Assembly: GCF_036014115.1 (NCBI RefSeq)
Contig: NZ_CP107913.1
Coordinates: forward strand, 4,759,001-4,823,000
Reading direction: 5' to 3'
Length of the DNA stretch: 64,000 nucleotides
DNA from: Streptomyces sp. NBC_00448
Lineage (GTDB): Bacteria > Actinomycetota > Actinomycetes > Streptomycetales > Streptomycetaceae
Made by a program: the position numbers and the translations under genes. The notes under the pieces were generated by a model. The model was not told where the DNA came from. It saw only the letters and a list, made by a program, of their open reading frames with translations, and searched no databases. Every line of letters begins with the position of its first letter. Within the stretch, counting starts at the first letter, position 1. This document shows positions 1 to 7,920 of this stretch, one piece after another.

Positions 1-405
1 CACCGTGGTGCCGTCGGGCAGGTAGATCCCCGCGTCCATCAGGGAGCCGGGGGCGCCGCTCTTGCCGGCGCCGGCGATGGCACCGCGACCCGCGTCCGGG
101 GTGCCCACCATGTCGAGGTGCTCGGGCACCCCGCTGTCGTTGCGGACCGCCATCGTCAGGGTGCCGTTGCCCGCGCTGTCGAGGTGGGCGACGGCGTCGG
201 TGATGGTCAGATCGACGTCGGCCTCGTGCACGGTGACCTGCCCGGGCGTGTCCGTCGTCGGGGCCTGCGACGGCGCCGCGTGGGACGTGCCGGAGGAGTG
301 CGTGCAGGCCGTGGCGAACGCGGTGAGGGCCGCCGCGACCGCGATCGCCCGGGTGGCGCGTGAGGCTCGGGACGACCGGAAGGCGGTTCGGCGGTTTCGG
401 CTCAT
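1..405 (-). CDS. Putative copper chaperone PCu(A)C-like lipoprotein (3' end missing)
   Basis: The gene runs off the left edge; 135 N-terminal residues are visible. A basic N-terminus and a hydrophobic Ala/Val segment lead to a lipobox-like Ala-Thr-Ala-Cys near residue 35, so the protein is probably exported and lipid-anchored. The mature part starts a beta-rich domain with Thr-Ile-Thr-Asp-Ala followed by Gly-Asn-Gly-Thr-Leu-Thr-Met and Val-Arg-Asn, which resembles the start of PCu(A)C (DUF461) periplasmic copper chaperones. Its copper ligands (Met/His in the second half) lie partly beyond the window, so the metal role is inference. ATG start at 405 on the minus strand; no strong ribosome binding site. 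Confidence 0.6.
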   Translation of the reverse strand, partial: MSRNRRTAFRSSRASRATRAIAVAAALTAFATACTHSSGTSHAAPSQAPTTDTPGQVTVHEADVDLTITDAVAHLDSAGNGTLTMAVRNDSGVPEHLDMVGTPDAGRGAIAGAGKSGAPGSLMDAGIYLPDGTTV

Positions 406-565
406 TTAGGCATCATGCCAACCCGCGCGCCCGGCCTCGTGGCCGCCCCCGCCGATCCGCCCGCCCGGCGCGACCGCCGGCCCCGGACCACCCGACCGCC
501 GGGCCCACGGCCCACCCGCGCACCCGGCCCACGCGGCCACGCGCGCACCCCTCCGCCCGGCCCGT

Positions 566-1915
566 TCAGTCGGACTCCTTCCGGGCCCGCAGCAACGTGG
601 CGATCTGCCGCACGAGTTCGTCGTTGCTGGAGACCGGCCTGCCGGAGACCAGGGCGCCGAGCCGCTCGGCGGTCTGGAAGTCGTACGCGCGTTCCCGGTC
701 CTGCCCGGGGACCTTCTCGTACTCCTCCGCGGCGCGGAACCCGACGGTCAGGTCGACCGCCTTCGCGATGATCCAGGTGAGGAGGAAGGAGAACGCCATG
801 ACGGCGAGGATCGCCACGACCTGGCGGCCCAGGAGCCCCCCTCCGCCGCCGTAGAACAGGCCCTTCTTGCCGCTGACCCGCGCGGTGGCGAGGAGCCCCA
901 CCATGATCAGGCCGATCAGCCCGCCGACCCCGTGCACCCCGACCACGTCGAGCGTGTCGTCGACGTTGAAACGGAACTTGAGGGTGATGGCGAAGGCGCA
1001 CACCGCGCCCGCGACCAGACCGGTGATGACCGCGCCGAGGGTGTTGATCTCGCCGCAGGCGGGCGTGATCGCGACCATGCCGGCGACCGCGGCGGAGACC
1101 ACGCCCGTGGTGGAGACGTTGCCCGTGCGCCACTTCTCGACCAGCGGCCAGGTCACCATCGCGGCCGCCGCGCCCAGCTGGGTGTTGATGAACGCGCCGG
1201 CCGCCGCGCCCTGGTCGGTCAGCGCCGAGCCGGAGTTGAAGCCGAACCAGCCGAACCACAGCAGGGCGACGCCGACCACCACCAGCGGGATGTTGTTGGG
1301 CCGCTCCTCCCGGCGGGCGAAGTCGCGCGGCGCGCGCAGCACCAGCGCGACCGCGAGCCCGGAGACCCCGGAATTGAGCTCCACCGGCAGGCCGCCCGCG
1401 AAGTCGAGCGCGCCCAGGTGCCGCACGATCCAGCCGTCCGGGTCGAACACCCAGTGGGCCAGCGGCACGTAGACGATGAGCAGCCACAGCACCACGAAGA
1501 CCAGCCAGCCCCTCATGGTGGCCCGGTCGGCGATGGAGCCGCTGATCAGGGCGACCGTGATGATCGCGAAGCCCATCTGGAAGGTGCTGAAGACATACGT
1601 GGGGATGTGCCCGCTCAGCGTGGTCAGCCCGATGCCGCGCATGAACGCGTGGTCCACGTTCCCGATGAGCCCCACCCCGCCGACGTCCGGCCCGAACGCC
1701 AGGGTGTAGCCGATCGCCCACCAGACGAGCGTGCCGAAGCAGAGCGCGGCGAAGCTCATCTTGATCATCATCAGGATGTGCCGGGTGCGCACCATGCCGC
1801 CGTAGAAGAACGCCAGCCCCGGCGTCATGAGCAGCACCATGGCGGTGGCGGCCAGCAGCCACGCGGTGTCACCGGAGTCGTAGGCGGGCGGCATCGGCGC
1901 GGGAGCGACGTTCAC
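566..1915 (-). CDS. amt: Ammonium transporter Amt with Glu-His instead of twin-His pore
   Basis: A 449-residue Amt/Mep/Rh family membrane protein that would carry ammonium across the cytoplasmic membrane. The family signature Asp-Phe-Ala-Gly-Gly lies near residues 171-175, and the gate Phe region (Thr-Phe-Gln-Met) near 111-114. The first pore histidine, which in E. coli AmtB lies in Val-Val-His-Ile-Asn, is here Glu179 (Pro-Val-Glu-Leu-Asn). The second, His328 in Gly-Val-His-Gly-Val-Gly-Gly, is kept. Glu at the first position is known from fungal Mep proteins and is uncommon in bacteria. GTG start behind a GAGG. It lies downstream of the urease genes in the same direction, which suggests scavenging of ammonium released from urea; no glnK is beside it. 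Confidence 0.93.
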   Translation of the reverse strand: MNVAPAPMPPAYDSGDTAWLLAATAMVLLMTPGLAFFYGGMVRTRHILMMIKMSFAALCFGTLVWWAIGYTLAFGPDVGGVGLIGNVDHAFMRGIGLTTLSGHIPTYVFSTFQMGFAIITVALISGSIADRATMRGWLVFVVLWLLIVYVPLAHWVFDPDGWIVRHLGALDFAGGLPVELNSGVSGLAVALVLRAPRDFARREERPNNIPLVVVGVALLWFGWFGFNSGSALTDQGAAAGAFINTQLGAAAAMVTWPLVEKWRTGNVSTTGVVSAAVAGMVAITPACGEINTLGAVITGLVAGAVCAFAITLKFRFNVDDTLDVVGVHGVGGLIGLIMVGLLATARVSGKKGLFYGGGGGLLGRQVVAILAVMAFSFLLTWIIAKAVDLTVGFRAAEEYEKVPGQDRERAYDFQTAERLGALVSGRPVSSNDELVRQIATLLRARKESD

Positions 1916-1916
1916 A

Positions 1917-1943
1917 GGGGATACCTCACGGGGGATACCTCAC
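1917..1943 (-). repeat. Tandem 13-bp duplication carrying the amt ribosome binding site
   Basis: The unit ggggatacctcac occurs twice (1917-1929 and 1931-1943). On the minus strand each copy contains GTGAGG, the likely ribosome binding site of amt, so the signal is duplicated just before the start codon. Confidence 0.7.
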
Positions 1944-2014
1944 AGGGGGCGGGGTGCGGATCGTCGGATGGGGGCTGTGCCGCGCGCGGACCGTCGCCGC
2001 GGCCCGTACCGTCG

Positions 2015-2977
2015 CTACGCCTTGCGCAGATCGGGGGCCGGCCGGCCGGTGAGCAGCTCGCGCACGCGGTGCCACACGGCGGTACGGGCCGCGGCGACCC
2101 TGATCGGGTCGCTGTCCAGCAGCCGGACCCAGGCGCCGCAGTCCCGCGGCAGCACGCTGGCGCCGTACCGGACCCCGAGCCCGGCCAGCGCCCCGTGCAG
2201 GGTGTCGGCGATCTCGGCGGCCGGCCGCAGGTCGGTGACCACGAAGAACGACGAGACGTGGTCGGCGCCGGCGAAGACCGCGGGACCGCCGCCGGGCATG
2301 TCGCCGTCCCGGCCGGAGGTCAGCCGGAGCGTGTCGATCGCCAGCAGCGTGCCGTCCGGCCGGGCCACCACCAGGTCGGCGGCGAACGCCCGGTACTGGT
2401 GGCGCTCGCCCCGGGCGAGCCGGCCCGCGGTCAGAGTGTCCCCGAGCAGGAGCGTCGCGCCGGGGGCCACGGTGACCTCGGTGCGCTGGTAGAACCGGGA
2501 GTCCCGGAACGGGATCACCGGGTCGGGCAGGTACTCCACGTAGCTGCCGGCCTCCGCGGTCAGCCGGACGAGCTGGGTCGCGTAGTCGTACTCCGTCCTG
2601 AACACCTTGCTCGCCGCCTGGGTGGTCAGGTGCACCTGGGTGCCGGGGCCGCAGCGGAAGTCCATCCGGTAGCGGTCGGCCTGCACGATGCCGCCGCCGG
2701 TGGCCATCAGGTAGACGTAGCTCATGCCGGGCAGTTCGGGGTCGATCCACAGCGGCCGCATGATCTGCAGCGGCGTCTTCTGGTAGCGCTCGACGAGTTC
2801 GGTGCGGCCGCCCCGCACCGCGAAGGCCAGGTCGAGGATGCCGACCTTGGCCGCCGAGCCGGCGGGCAGCGTGTCGGGCGCGCCCGGCGGGCCGACCACC
2901 TCGGGCGGGACCCGGGCCGCGCTGTAGTAGCCGGGGGCGAGCCGGTCGGGACGGGGACGGGCCGGGGCGCCCCGCAC
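2015..2977 (-). CDS. ureD: Urease accessory protein UreD (UreH)
   Basis: A 320-residue UreD family protein, the scaffold that binds apo-urease and docks UreF and UreG for nickel delivery. Family features are visible: an early Ala-Lys-Val-Gly-Ile-Leu-Asp-Leu-Ala-Phe strand, Arg-Tyr-Gln-Lys-Thr-Pro-Leu-Gln, a Gly-Gly-Gly-Ile-Val-Gln-Ala-Asp segment and Thr-Thr-Gln-Ala-Ser-Lys-Val-Phe. GTG start at 2977, one base after the ureG stop (TGA at 2979-2981), so it is translated from the same transcript. Last accessory gene of the urease block. Confidence 0.93.
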   Translation of the reverse strand: MRGAPARPRPDRLAPGYYSAARVPPEVVGPPGAPDTLPAGSAAKVGILDLAFAVRGGRTELVERYQKTPLQIMRPLWIDPELPGMSYVYLMATGGGIVQADRYRMDFRCGPGTQVHLTTQAASKVFRTEYDYATQLVRLTAEAGSYVEYLPDPVIPFRDSRFYQRTEVTVAPGATLLLGDTLTAGRLARGERHQYRAFAADLVVARPDGTLLAIDTLRLTSGRDGDMPGGGPAVFAGADHVSSFFVVTDLRPAAEIADTLHGALAGLGVRYGASVLPRDCGAWVRLLDSDPIRVAAARTAVWHRVRELLTGRPAPDLRKA

Positions 2978-2978
2978 G

Positions 2979-3599
2979 TCAGACCAGCACCTTGCGGCGG
3001 GACTCCAGGTACCCGGCGATGTCGTCGATGCCGACCCCGGTGAGGCAGTCGGTCAGCACGACCGGGCGGTTCTCGCGGACCCGGTGGGCGTCGGCCTCCA
3101 TCACGCCGATGTCGGTCCTGACGTACTGCGCGATGTCGATCTTGTTGATCACCAGCAGGTCCGAGTCGGTGATGCCGGGGCCGCGCTTGCGGGGCATCTT
3201 CTCGCCCTCGGCGGTGTCCAGCACGAACAGGAACAGGTCGACCAGCGCGGGGCTGAAGGTCAGCGTGAGGTTGTCGCCGCCGGACTCGAAGAAGAGCATG
3301 TCGGTGTCGGGGAAGCGCTCCAGCATCTCGGCGCCGGCCGCGAGGTTCATGGTCGGGTCGTCGCGTACGGCGGTGTGCGGGCAGGCGCCCGTCTCCACGC
3401 CGACGACGCGCTCGGGCGCCAGGATGCCGTCGAGGGTGCGGCGGACGTGCTGCGCGTCCTCCTGGGTGTAGATGTCGTTGGTGATCACCGAGGGGTGGTG
3501 GCCGCGGGCGATCAGCACCGGCACCAGCGCCTCGATGAGCGCGGTCTTCCCCGACCCCACGGGTCCGCCGATGCCGATCCGCAGGACGTTGTCGTTCAC
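2979..3599 (-). CDS. ureG: Urease accessory GTPase UreG
   Basis: A 206-residue SIMIBI-class GTPase that couples GTP hydrolysis to nickel insertion into urease. The P-loop Gly-Gly-Pro-Val-Gly-Ser-Gly-Lys-Thr is at residues 11-19. The Cys73-Pro74-His75 motif that binds nickel at the dimer interface is present, and Asn-Lys-Ile-Asp gives guanine specificity. There is no His-rich N-terminal extension, which some UreG proteins have; in this operon the His-rich stretch is on the CbiX-like protein instead. ATG start at 3599. Confidence 0.97.
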   Translation of the reverse strand: MNDNVLRIGIGGPVGSGKTALIEALVPVLIARGHHPSVITNDIYTQEDAQHVRRTLDGILAPERVVGVETGACPHTAVRDDPTMNLAAGAEMLERFPDTDMLFFESGGDNLTLTFSPALVDLFLFVLDTAEGEKMPRKRGPGITDSDLLVINKIDIAQYVRTDIGVMEADAHRVRENRPVVLTDCLTGVGIDDIAGYLESRRKVLV

Positions 3600-3660
3600 G
3601 GTGCTCCCTGGAGTGTGTGGTGGGCGTTGCCGGCGGTGGGCGCCGGCGGGTGAGGGCCGG

Positions 3661-4479
3661 TCAGCTCGCGAAGAGCCGTGCCTCGGCCCGTTCGTGGCGG
3701 CCCGACATGACGTCCGAGGCGAAGGCGGTCGCCCCGACGTCGGCGAGTTCGCGGCGCATCGCGGCCTGTGCGGCGGCTTCGATGACGGGCGCGGCCCGCC
3801 GCAGCAGCAGTTGCGCCTTGCGGTGGTCGGTCAGCCGCAGCCGCAGGGCCGCGCCCGCGAAGCTCGCGCAGAACGCGAACAGGTCGGAGACGACGGCCTG
3901 GCGCAGCGGCACGCCCGCCGCCGCGTAGATGATCCCGGCGGCCACCGCCTGCGTGCCGGGCGCCGCACCGCCGCGGACCCGCTCGAAGTGCGCGCCGATC
4001 TCCGGGTGGTCGAAGACCTCCCGGGCCAGGTCCAGCAGTTGGCGGCCGGTCCGGGTGGACGCGAGCCGCATCTCCCGGCCCAGCTTGGTGGCGAACAGGT
4101 ACTCGTCGATCCGGACCACCGTCTCCGGGTCGCCCGCGGCGGTCGCCCGGTGGGCCAGCGCGAGCGCGGTGGCGTCGGCCGGGCCGACCGCGTGCAGCAG
4201 CAGGCCGTGCAGGAGCGCCGGCAGGCTGTCGGCGTCGACCTCCTTGGCCTGGGCGAAGCCTTCGAGCGTGTGCGACAGCGTGTAGAAGCCGCTCGGGAAG
4301 GCGGAGTCGGTCAGCTGGAGGCTGACCAGCAGCGAGCCGATCCCCGGCTCGGGCGAGGACTCGGACTCGGACTCGGACTCGGGCGAGAAGCCGGACTCCG
4401 GCGCGGGTCCGGACTCGGGCGACCGCGGGCCGGCGGTGGTGGACGCCGGCCCGGAGCCGCCCTGCTCGTCGCGGTACAT
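3661..4479 (-). CDS. ureF: Urease accessory protein UreF with low-complexity N-terminus
   Basis: A 272-residue UreF, the protein that bridges UreD and UreG in the urease maturation complex. The conserved domain starts near residue 47 (Ile-Gly-Ser-Leu-Leu, then Leu-Thr-Asp-Ser-Ala-Phe-Pro-Ser-Gly) and continues with Ser-His-Thr-Leu-Glu-Gly-Phe. The first 45 residues are Ser/Glu/Pro-rich, partly encoded by a perfect hexanucleotide repeat. No alternative Met or Val start was seen close to the domain, so the extension is probably translated. ATG at 4479, three bases after the ureC stop. Confidence 0.93.
   Translation of the reverse strand: MYRDEQGGSGPASTTAGPRSPESGPAPESGFSPESESESESSPEPGIGSLLVSLQLTDSAFPSGFYTLSHTLEGFAQAKEVDADSLPALLHGLLLHAVGPADATALALAHRATAAGDPETVVRIDEYLFATKLGREMRLASTRTGRQLLDLAREVFDHPEIGAHFERVRGGAAPGTQAVAAGIIYAAAGVPLRQAVVSDLFAFCASFAGAALRLRLTDHRKAQLLLRRAAPVIEAAAQAAMRRELADVGATAFASDVMSGRHERAEARLFAS
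4358..4381. repeat. Hexanucleotide tandem repeat (gactcg)4 in ureF
   Basis: Four perfect copies of gactcg, coding on the minus strand for alternating Ser-Glu in the N-terminal extension of UreF. Such repeats can change length by slippage; unit changes would keep the frame. Confidence 0.85.
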
Positions 4480-4482
4480 GCC

Positions 4483-6207
4483 CTAGACCAGGAAGAACAG
4501 GTGGTTGAGGGGCAGCTCGGCGGCCGGATCGATGGTCGCGACCTTGCCGTTGAGGGTGACCTTGAACGTCTCCGGGTCGATCCTGATGTCCGGCAGCTCG
4601 CTGTTGCGCACCATGTTGTGCTTACCGATGGTGCGGGTACGGCCGACCGGCAGGATCTTGCGCCGCAGGCCCAGTTCCGCCGGGACCCCGGCGGCGATGC
4701 CGGCCTGCGACATGAAGGTGACGTGCGTGGACGGCAGCGCCTTGCCGTACTGCCCGAACATCGGCCGGTAGATCACCGGTTGGGGCGTCGGCAGCGAGGC
4801 GTTGGGGTCGCCCATCTGGGCCCAGGAGATGATGCCGCCCTTGATCACCATCTTCGGCTTGGCGGCGAAGGAGTGGATCGGCCAGAGCACGATGTCGGCG
4901 ATCTTGCCCTTCTCGATCGAGCCGATGTGGTCCGAGATGCCGGTGGCGATCGCCGGGTTGATGGTGAGCTTCGCCAGGTAGCGCAGCACCCGCTGGTTGT
5001 CGTTGCGCTCGGAGTCGCCGTCGAGCGGGCCGAACTGGTCCTTGCAGTGGTGCGCGGTCTGGAAGGCGCGGGTGACCGACTCCCCGACCCGGCCCATCGC
5101 CTGGGAGTCGGAGGAGAACATGCTGATCACGCCGAGGTCGTGCAGGACCGTCTCGGCGGCGATCGTCTCGGCCCTGACCCGGCTGTCGGCGAACGAGACG
5201 TCCTCGGGGATGTCGCGGCTGAGGTGGTGGCAGACCATCACCATGTCCAGCAGCTCGTCCACGGAGTTCCGGGTGTACGGCAGTGTCGGGTTGGTCGAGG
5301 AGGGCAGGATGTTGGGCTCGCCCGCGACCCGCATGATGTCCGGGGCGTGACCGCCGCCGGCGCCCTCGCTGTGGAAGGTGTGGATGGTGCGGCCGTCGAT
5401 CGCCGAGCGGGTGTCCTCGAAGAAGCCGGACTCGTTGAGGCTGTCGGTGTGGATCGCCACCTGCACGTCGTGCCGGTCGGCCACGTTGAGCGCGTTGTCG
5501 ATCACCGCGGGGGTGGCGCCCCAGTCCTCGTGGACCTTCAGCGCGCACGCGCCGGCGACGATCTGCTCGTTGAGCGCCTCCGGCAGGCTGCCGTTGCCCT
5601 TGGCCATGATGCCGAGGTTCACCGGCAGGCCCTCGGCCGCCTGCAGCAGCCGCGCGATGTTGTACGGGCCGGGGGTGCAGGTGGTGCCGTTCGTGCCGTC
5701 GGACGGCCCGGTGCCGCCGCCGATCAGGGTGGTGATGCCGTTGGTGAGGGCCTGCTCGGCCTGCTGCGGGGCGATCAGGTGCACATGGCTGTCGATGGCG
5801 CCCGCGGTGGCGATGAGGTGCTCGCCGGCGATGGCCTCGGTGCCGGGCCCGATGACCAGGTCGGGGTGGACGTTGTTCTGGGTCTGCGGGTTGCCCGACT
5901 TGCCGATGCCCGCGATCATCCCGTCCTTGATGCCGATGTCGCACTTGACGACTCCGACGATCGGGTCGATGACCACGACGTTGGTGATGACGGTGTCGAG
6001 CGCCCCCTGGGCGGAGGTCGCCTGCGGGTCGGAGGCCATGCCGTCCCGCATGGTCTTGCCGCCGCCGTAGAGGACCTCGTCGCCGTACTGGCCCTCGCTG
6101 AAGTCCTTTTCGACCTCGACGACGAGATTGGTGTCCGCCAGGTGGAAGCGGTCACCGACGGTCGGCCCGAACATGTCGGTGTACTGCTTGCGGGGCAGGA
6201 TCGGCAT
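4483..6207 (-). CDS. ureC: Urease alpha (catalytic) subunit UreC
   Basis: A 574-residue catalytic subunit that hydrolyses urea to ammonia and carbamate. All di-nickel ligands are present and match Klebsiella urease with a constant +7 offset: His141, His143, carbamylated Lys224, His253, His279 and Asp367. The mobile-flap pair Cys326-His327 is in Met-Val-Cys-His-His-Leu. Start chosen at the ATG at 6207 (Met-Pro-Ile-Leu-Pro-Arg), which overlaps the ureB stop as ATGA and points to translational coupling; the open frame upstream is only ureB read in another phase. Complete, with no missing active-site residue, so an active enzyme is expected. Confidence 0.98.
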   Translation of the reverse strand: MPILPRKQYTDMFGPTVGDRFHLADTNLVVEVEKDFSEGQYGDEVLYGGGKTMRDGMASDPQATSAQGALDTVITNVVVIDPIVGVVKCDIGIKDGMIAGIGKSGNPQTQNNVHPDLVIGPGTEAIAGEHLIATAGAIDSHVHLIAPQQAEQALTNGITTLIGGGTGPSDGTNGTTCTPGPYNIARLLQAAEGLPVNLGIMAKGNGSLPEALNEQIVAGACALKVHEDWGATPAVIDNALNVADRHDVQVAIHTDSLNESGFFEDTRSAIDGRTIHTFHSEGAGGGHAPDIMRVAGEPNILPSSTNPTLPYTRNSVDELLDMVMVCHHLSRDIPEDVSFADSRVRAETIAAETVLHDLGVISMFSSDSQAMGRVGESVTRAFQTAHHCKDQFGPLDGDSERNDNQRVLRYLAKLTINPAIATGISDHIGSIEKGKIADIVLWPIHSFAAKPKMVIKGGIISWAQMGDPNASLPTPQPVIYRPMFGQYGKALPSTHVTFMSQAGIAAGVPAELGLRRKILPVGRTRTIGKHNMVRNSELPDIRIDPETFKVTLNGKVATIDPAAELPLNHLFFLV

Positions 6208-6662
6208 CAGTGCGAACCCTTCTTCTGCTGGGACTTCTTGGTGGGCTTCGGGGGTGTCCCGGCGGCACCGGAGTCGGCCCCGGCCGACTCCTGGGCGCCC
6301 TGGTAGCCGCGCTCGATCGCCTTGCGCACCGCCTCGACCCTGACCGGGTGGGAGGCGGTGCTGCCGTTGAGCAGCCCGCTGAAGCCCACGAGGCGGCCGG
6401 TGCCGGCGTACTCGCACAACTCGACCTCCCGCGTGTCGCCGGGCTCGATGCGTACGGCGGTGCCGGCCGCGATGTTGAGGTGCATGCCGAGCGCCTGCTG
6501 CCGGTCGAACAGCAGCGCCGAGTTCACCTCGAAGAAGTGGTAGTGCGAACCGACCTGGACCGGCCGGTCACCGGTGTTGCTGACGGAGAGCTTGACCGTG
6601 CGGCGGCCGGCGTTGATCTCGATCGGACCTTCGCCGTACAGGTACTTCTGACGGGGCGTCAT
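6207..6662 (-). CDS. ureB: Urease beta subunit UreB
   Basis: A 151-residue beta subunit, separate from gamma as in most actinobacterial ureases. Core features are Gly-Asp-Arg-Pro-Val-Gln-Val-Gly-Ser-His-Tyr-His-Phe-Phe-Glu-Val-Asn near residues 31-47 and Gly-Met-His-Leu-Asn-Ile-Ala-Ala-Gly. The last 40 residues (Ala/Gly then Lys-rich) extend beyond the usual length of about 105. The ATG at 6662 overlaps the stop of the CbiX-like gene (ATGA), and the gene's own stop overlaps the ureC start, so the three reading frames are chained. Confidence 0.97.
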   Translation of the reverse strand: MTPRQKYLYGEGPIEINAGRRTVKLSVSNTGDRPVQVGSHYHFFEVNSALLFDRQQALGMHLNIAAGTAVRIEPGDTREVELCEYAGTGRLVGFSGLLNGSTASHPVRVEAVRKAIERGYQGAQESAGADSGAAGTPPKPTKKSQQKKGSH

Positions 6663-7558
6663 GCCGTACTCCTGTTGACTTGGCCCGCACCAGGGGCGGG
6701 CGGATGGTGAGGCGCCGGTGGGTGCTGACGCGGGTGCGCGTGGGGGTGGCCGTGCTCGTGCGCGTGCTCGTGGCCGTGCTCGTGGCCGATTCCGCCGGGC
6801 TCGTGGCCGTGCTCGTGGCCGATTCCGCCGGGGCCGTGGGTATGGGCGTAGCCGTGGTCGTCGGCGTAGCCCAGCGCGGCGGCGACGCCGTCGTCACCGT
6901 GCTCGGTCCACCGGTGGCGGGCGTCGGCGACCCGCTCGGCGAGCACCCGGGCCAGCGCCGCCGGGGAGAGCAGCGGGCCGTGCCGGTGGACCGGCACCCG
7001 GGCGTCGCCGGGGATCTCGGGCGGCACGAAAGCGGCGGGCAGCAGCGTCACGGCGGAGGCGCCGAGCAGCGCGCAGCGGCGTACGCCCTCGCCCGGATCG
7101 GGCGTGCCCCCGAGGAACGCGACCTCGACCAGTTCGTGACCGCCGTGCCGGCCGACCAGGCTGCCGAGCCGGTACAACTCGGCGTCGTCGAACGGGTCCC
7201 CGGACGGCGCGGTGAGCAACAGGGCGCTGTCCGCGGGAATCCGGCCCGCCGCCGCCCGCAGCCAGGCGACCAGGTGCTGCGAGGTCCCGAACGGCTCGGC
7301 GAGCACCGTGCCGTGCCGCTCGCCGGCCGGAAGCGCCCGCAGGGTACGGGCGGTGTCCGCGACGAGGTCCGGGTGCCGGCCCAGCGTCATGGGGACGACG
7401 CACACCTGCTCGCCCTGGCCGCGCAGCCGCGAGACGCACCGGAACAGTTCCCGACCGCTGCCGACCACCGGCACCTCGGGCCCGGCCGACTCCGACAACT
7501 CCTGCCCGGACCCGGCCTCGTGCCCGCGGACGGCGACCACCCGGCAGCGCTCCGACAC
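6659..7558 (-). CDS. CbiX-like chelatase-family protein with His-rich C-terminus, inside the urease operon
   Basis: A 299-residue protein between ureA and ureB. The first 220 residues look like a sirohydrochlorin cobalto/ferrochelatase (CbiX/SirB) fold in two halves, with Gly-His at residues 12-13 and a second His in Gly-Arg-His-Pro-Asp-Leu. The last 80 residues contain over twenty histidines, many as His-Glu-His-Gly or His-Ala-His, built partly from an 11-residue repeat. UreE, the usual nickel donor, is not found in this operon. Inference: this protein stores or hands over nickel in place of UreE. A role in sirohaem or cobalamin metal insertion is the alternative. GTG start at 7558, five bases after the ureA stop; the stop overlaps the ureB start. 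Confidence 0.75.
   Translation of the reverse strand: MSERCRVVAVRGHEAGSGQELSESAGPEVPVVGSGRELFRCVSRLRGQGEQVCVVPMTLGRHPDLVADTARTLRALPAGERHGTVLAEPFGTSQHLVAWLRAAAGRIPADSALLLTAPSGDPFDDAELYRLGSLVGRHGGHELVEVAFLGGTPDPGEGVRRCALLGASAVTLLPAAFVPPEIPGDARVPVHRHGPLLSPAALARVLAERVADARHRWTEHGDDGVAAALGYADDHGYAHTHGPGGIGHEHGHEPGGIGHEHGHEHAHEHGHPHAHPRQHPPAPHHPPAPGAGQVNRSTA
6772..6832. repeat. Two 28-bp copies, 33-bp period, in the His-rich tail
   Basis: Positions 6772-6799 and 6805-6832 are identical over 28 bases with a 33-base period. They encode an 11-residue Gly-Gly-Ile-Gly-His-Glu-His-Gly-His-Glu unit, showing that the His-rich tail grew by in-frame duplication. Confidence 0.85.
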
Positions 7559-7563
7559 CGCGG

Positions 7564-7869
7564 TCAGCCGCCGATGGGGTCGTGGCAGGACACCAGTTTG
7601 GTGCCGTCCACGAAGGACGCCTCGACCTGGAGCAGCCCGAGCATGTCGCGCACGCCCGGCATGGTGTCGTCCTCTCCGACGACGTGCCGGCCGAGTTCCA
7701 TGCAGTCGGCCACGCTCTTGCCGTCCCGGGCGGCTTCCAGAATCGCCTCGGTGATCAGCGCCACGGACTCGCTGTAATTCAGCTTGAGACCGCGGCTCTG
7801 GCGTTTCCGTGCCAGATCGGCCACCACGTACACCAGCAGTTTGTCTACCTCGCGAGGGGCGAGATTCAC
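7564..7869 (-). CDS. ureA: Urease gamma subunit UreA
   Basis: A 101-residue gamma subunit, the smallest structural part of the (UreABC)3 complex. The start Met-Asn-Leu-Ala-Pro-Arg-Glu-Val-Asp-Lys-Leu and the segment Arg-Gly-Leu-Lys-Leu-Asn-Tyr-Ser-Glu-Ser-Val-Ala-Leu-Ile are typical, as is Val-Glu-Ala-Ser-Phe-Val-Asp-Gly-Thr-Lys-Leu-Val near the end. First urease gene of the operon, 50 bases downstream of the urea transporter gene. Confidence 0.97.
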   Translation of the reverse strand: MNLAPREVDKLLVYVVADLARKRQSRGLKLNYSESVALITEAILEAARDGKSVADCMELGRHVVGEDDTMPGVRDMLGLLQVEASFVDGTKLVSCHDPIGG

Positions 7870-7920
7870 GTCGTTACCTTCCTCGGGGAGTCCAGCAGGG
7901 AAAGGCGGGTCGGCGGACGG

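Noticed and set aside
3472..6306. A 944-codon plus-strand open frame across ureF and ureC
   Set aside because: Lies antisense to urease genes with fully conserved active-site residues; composition is Val/Gly/Arg/Asp-rich without domains.
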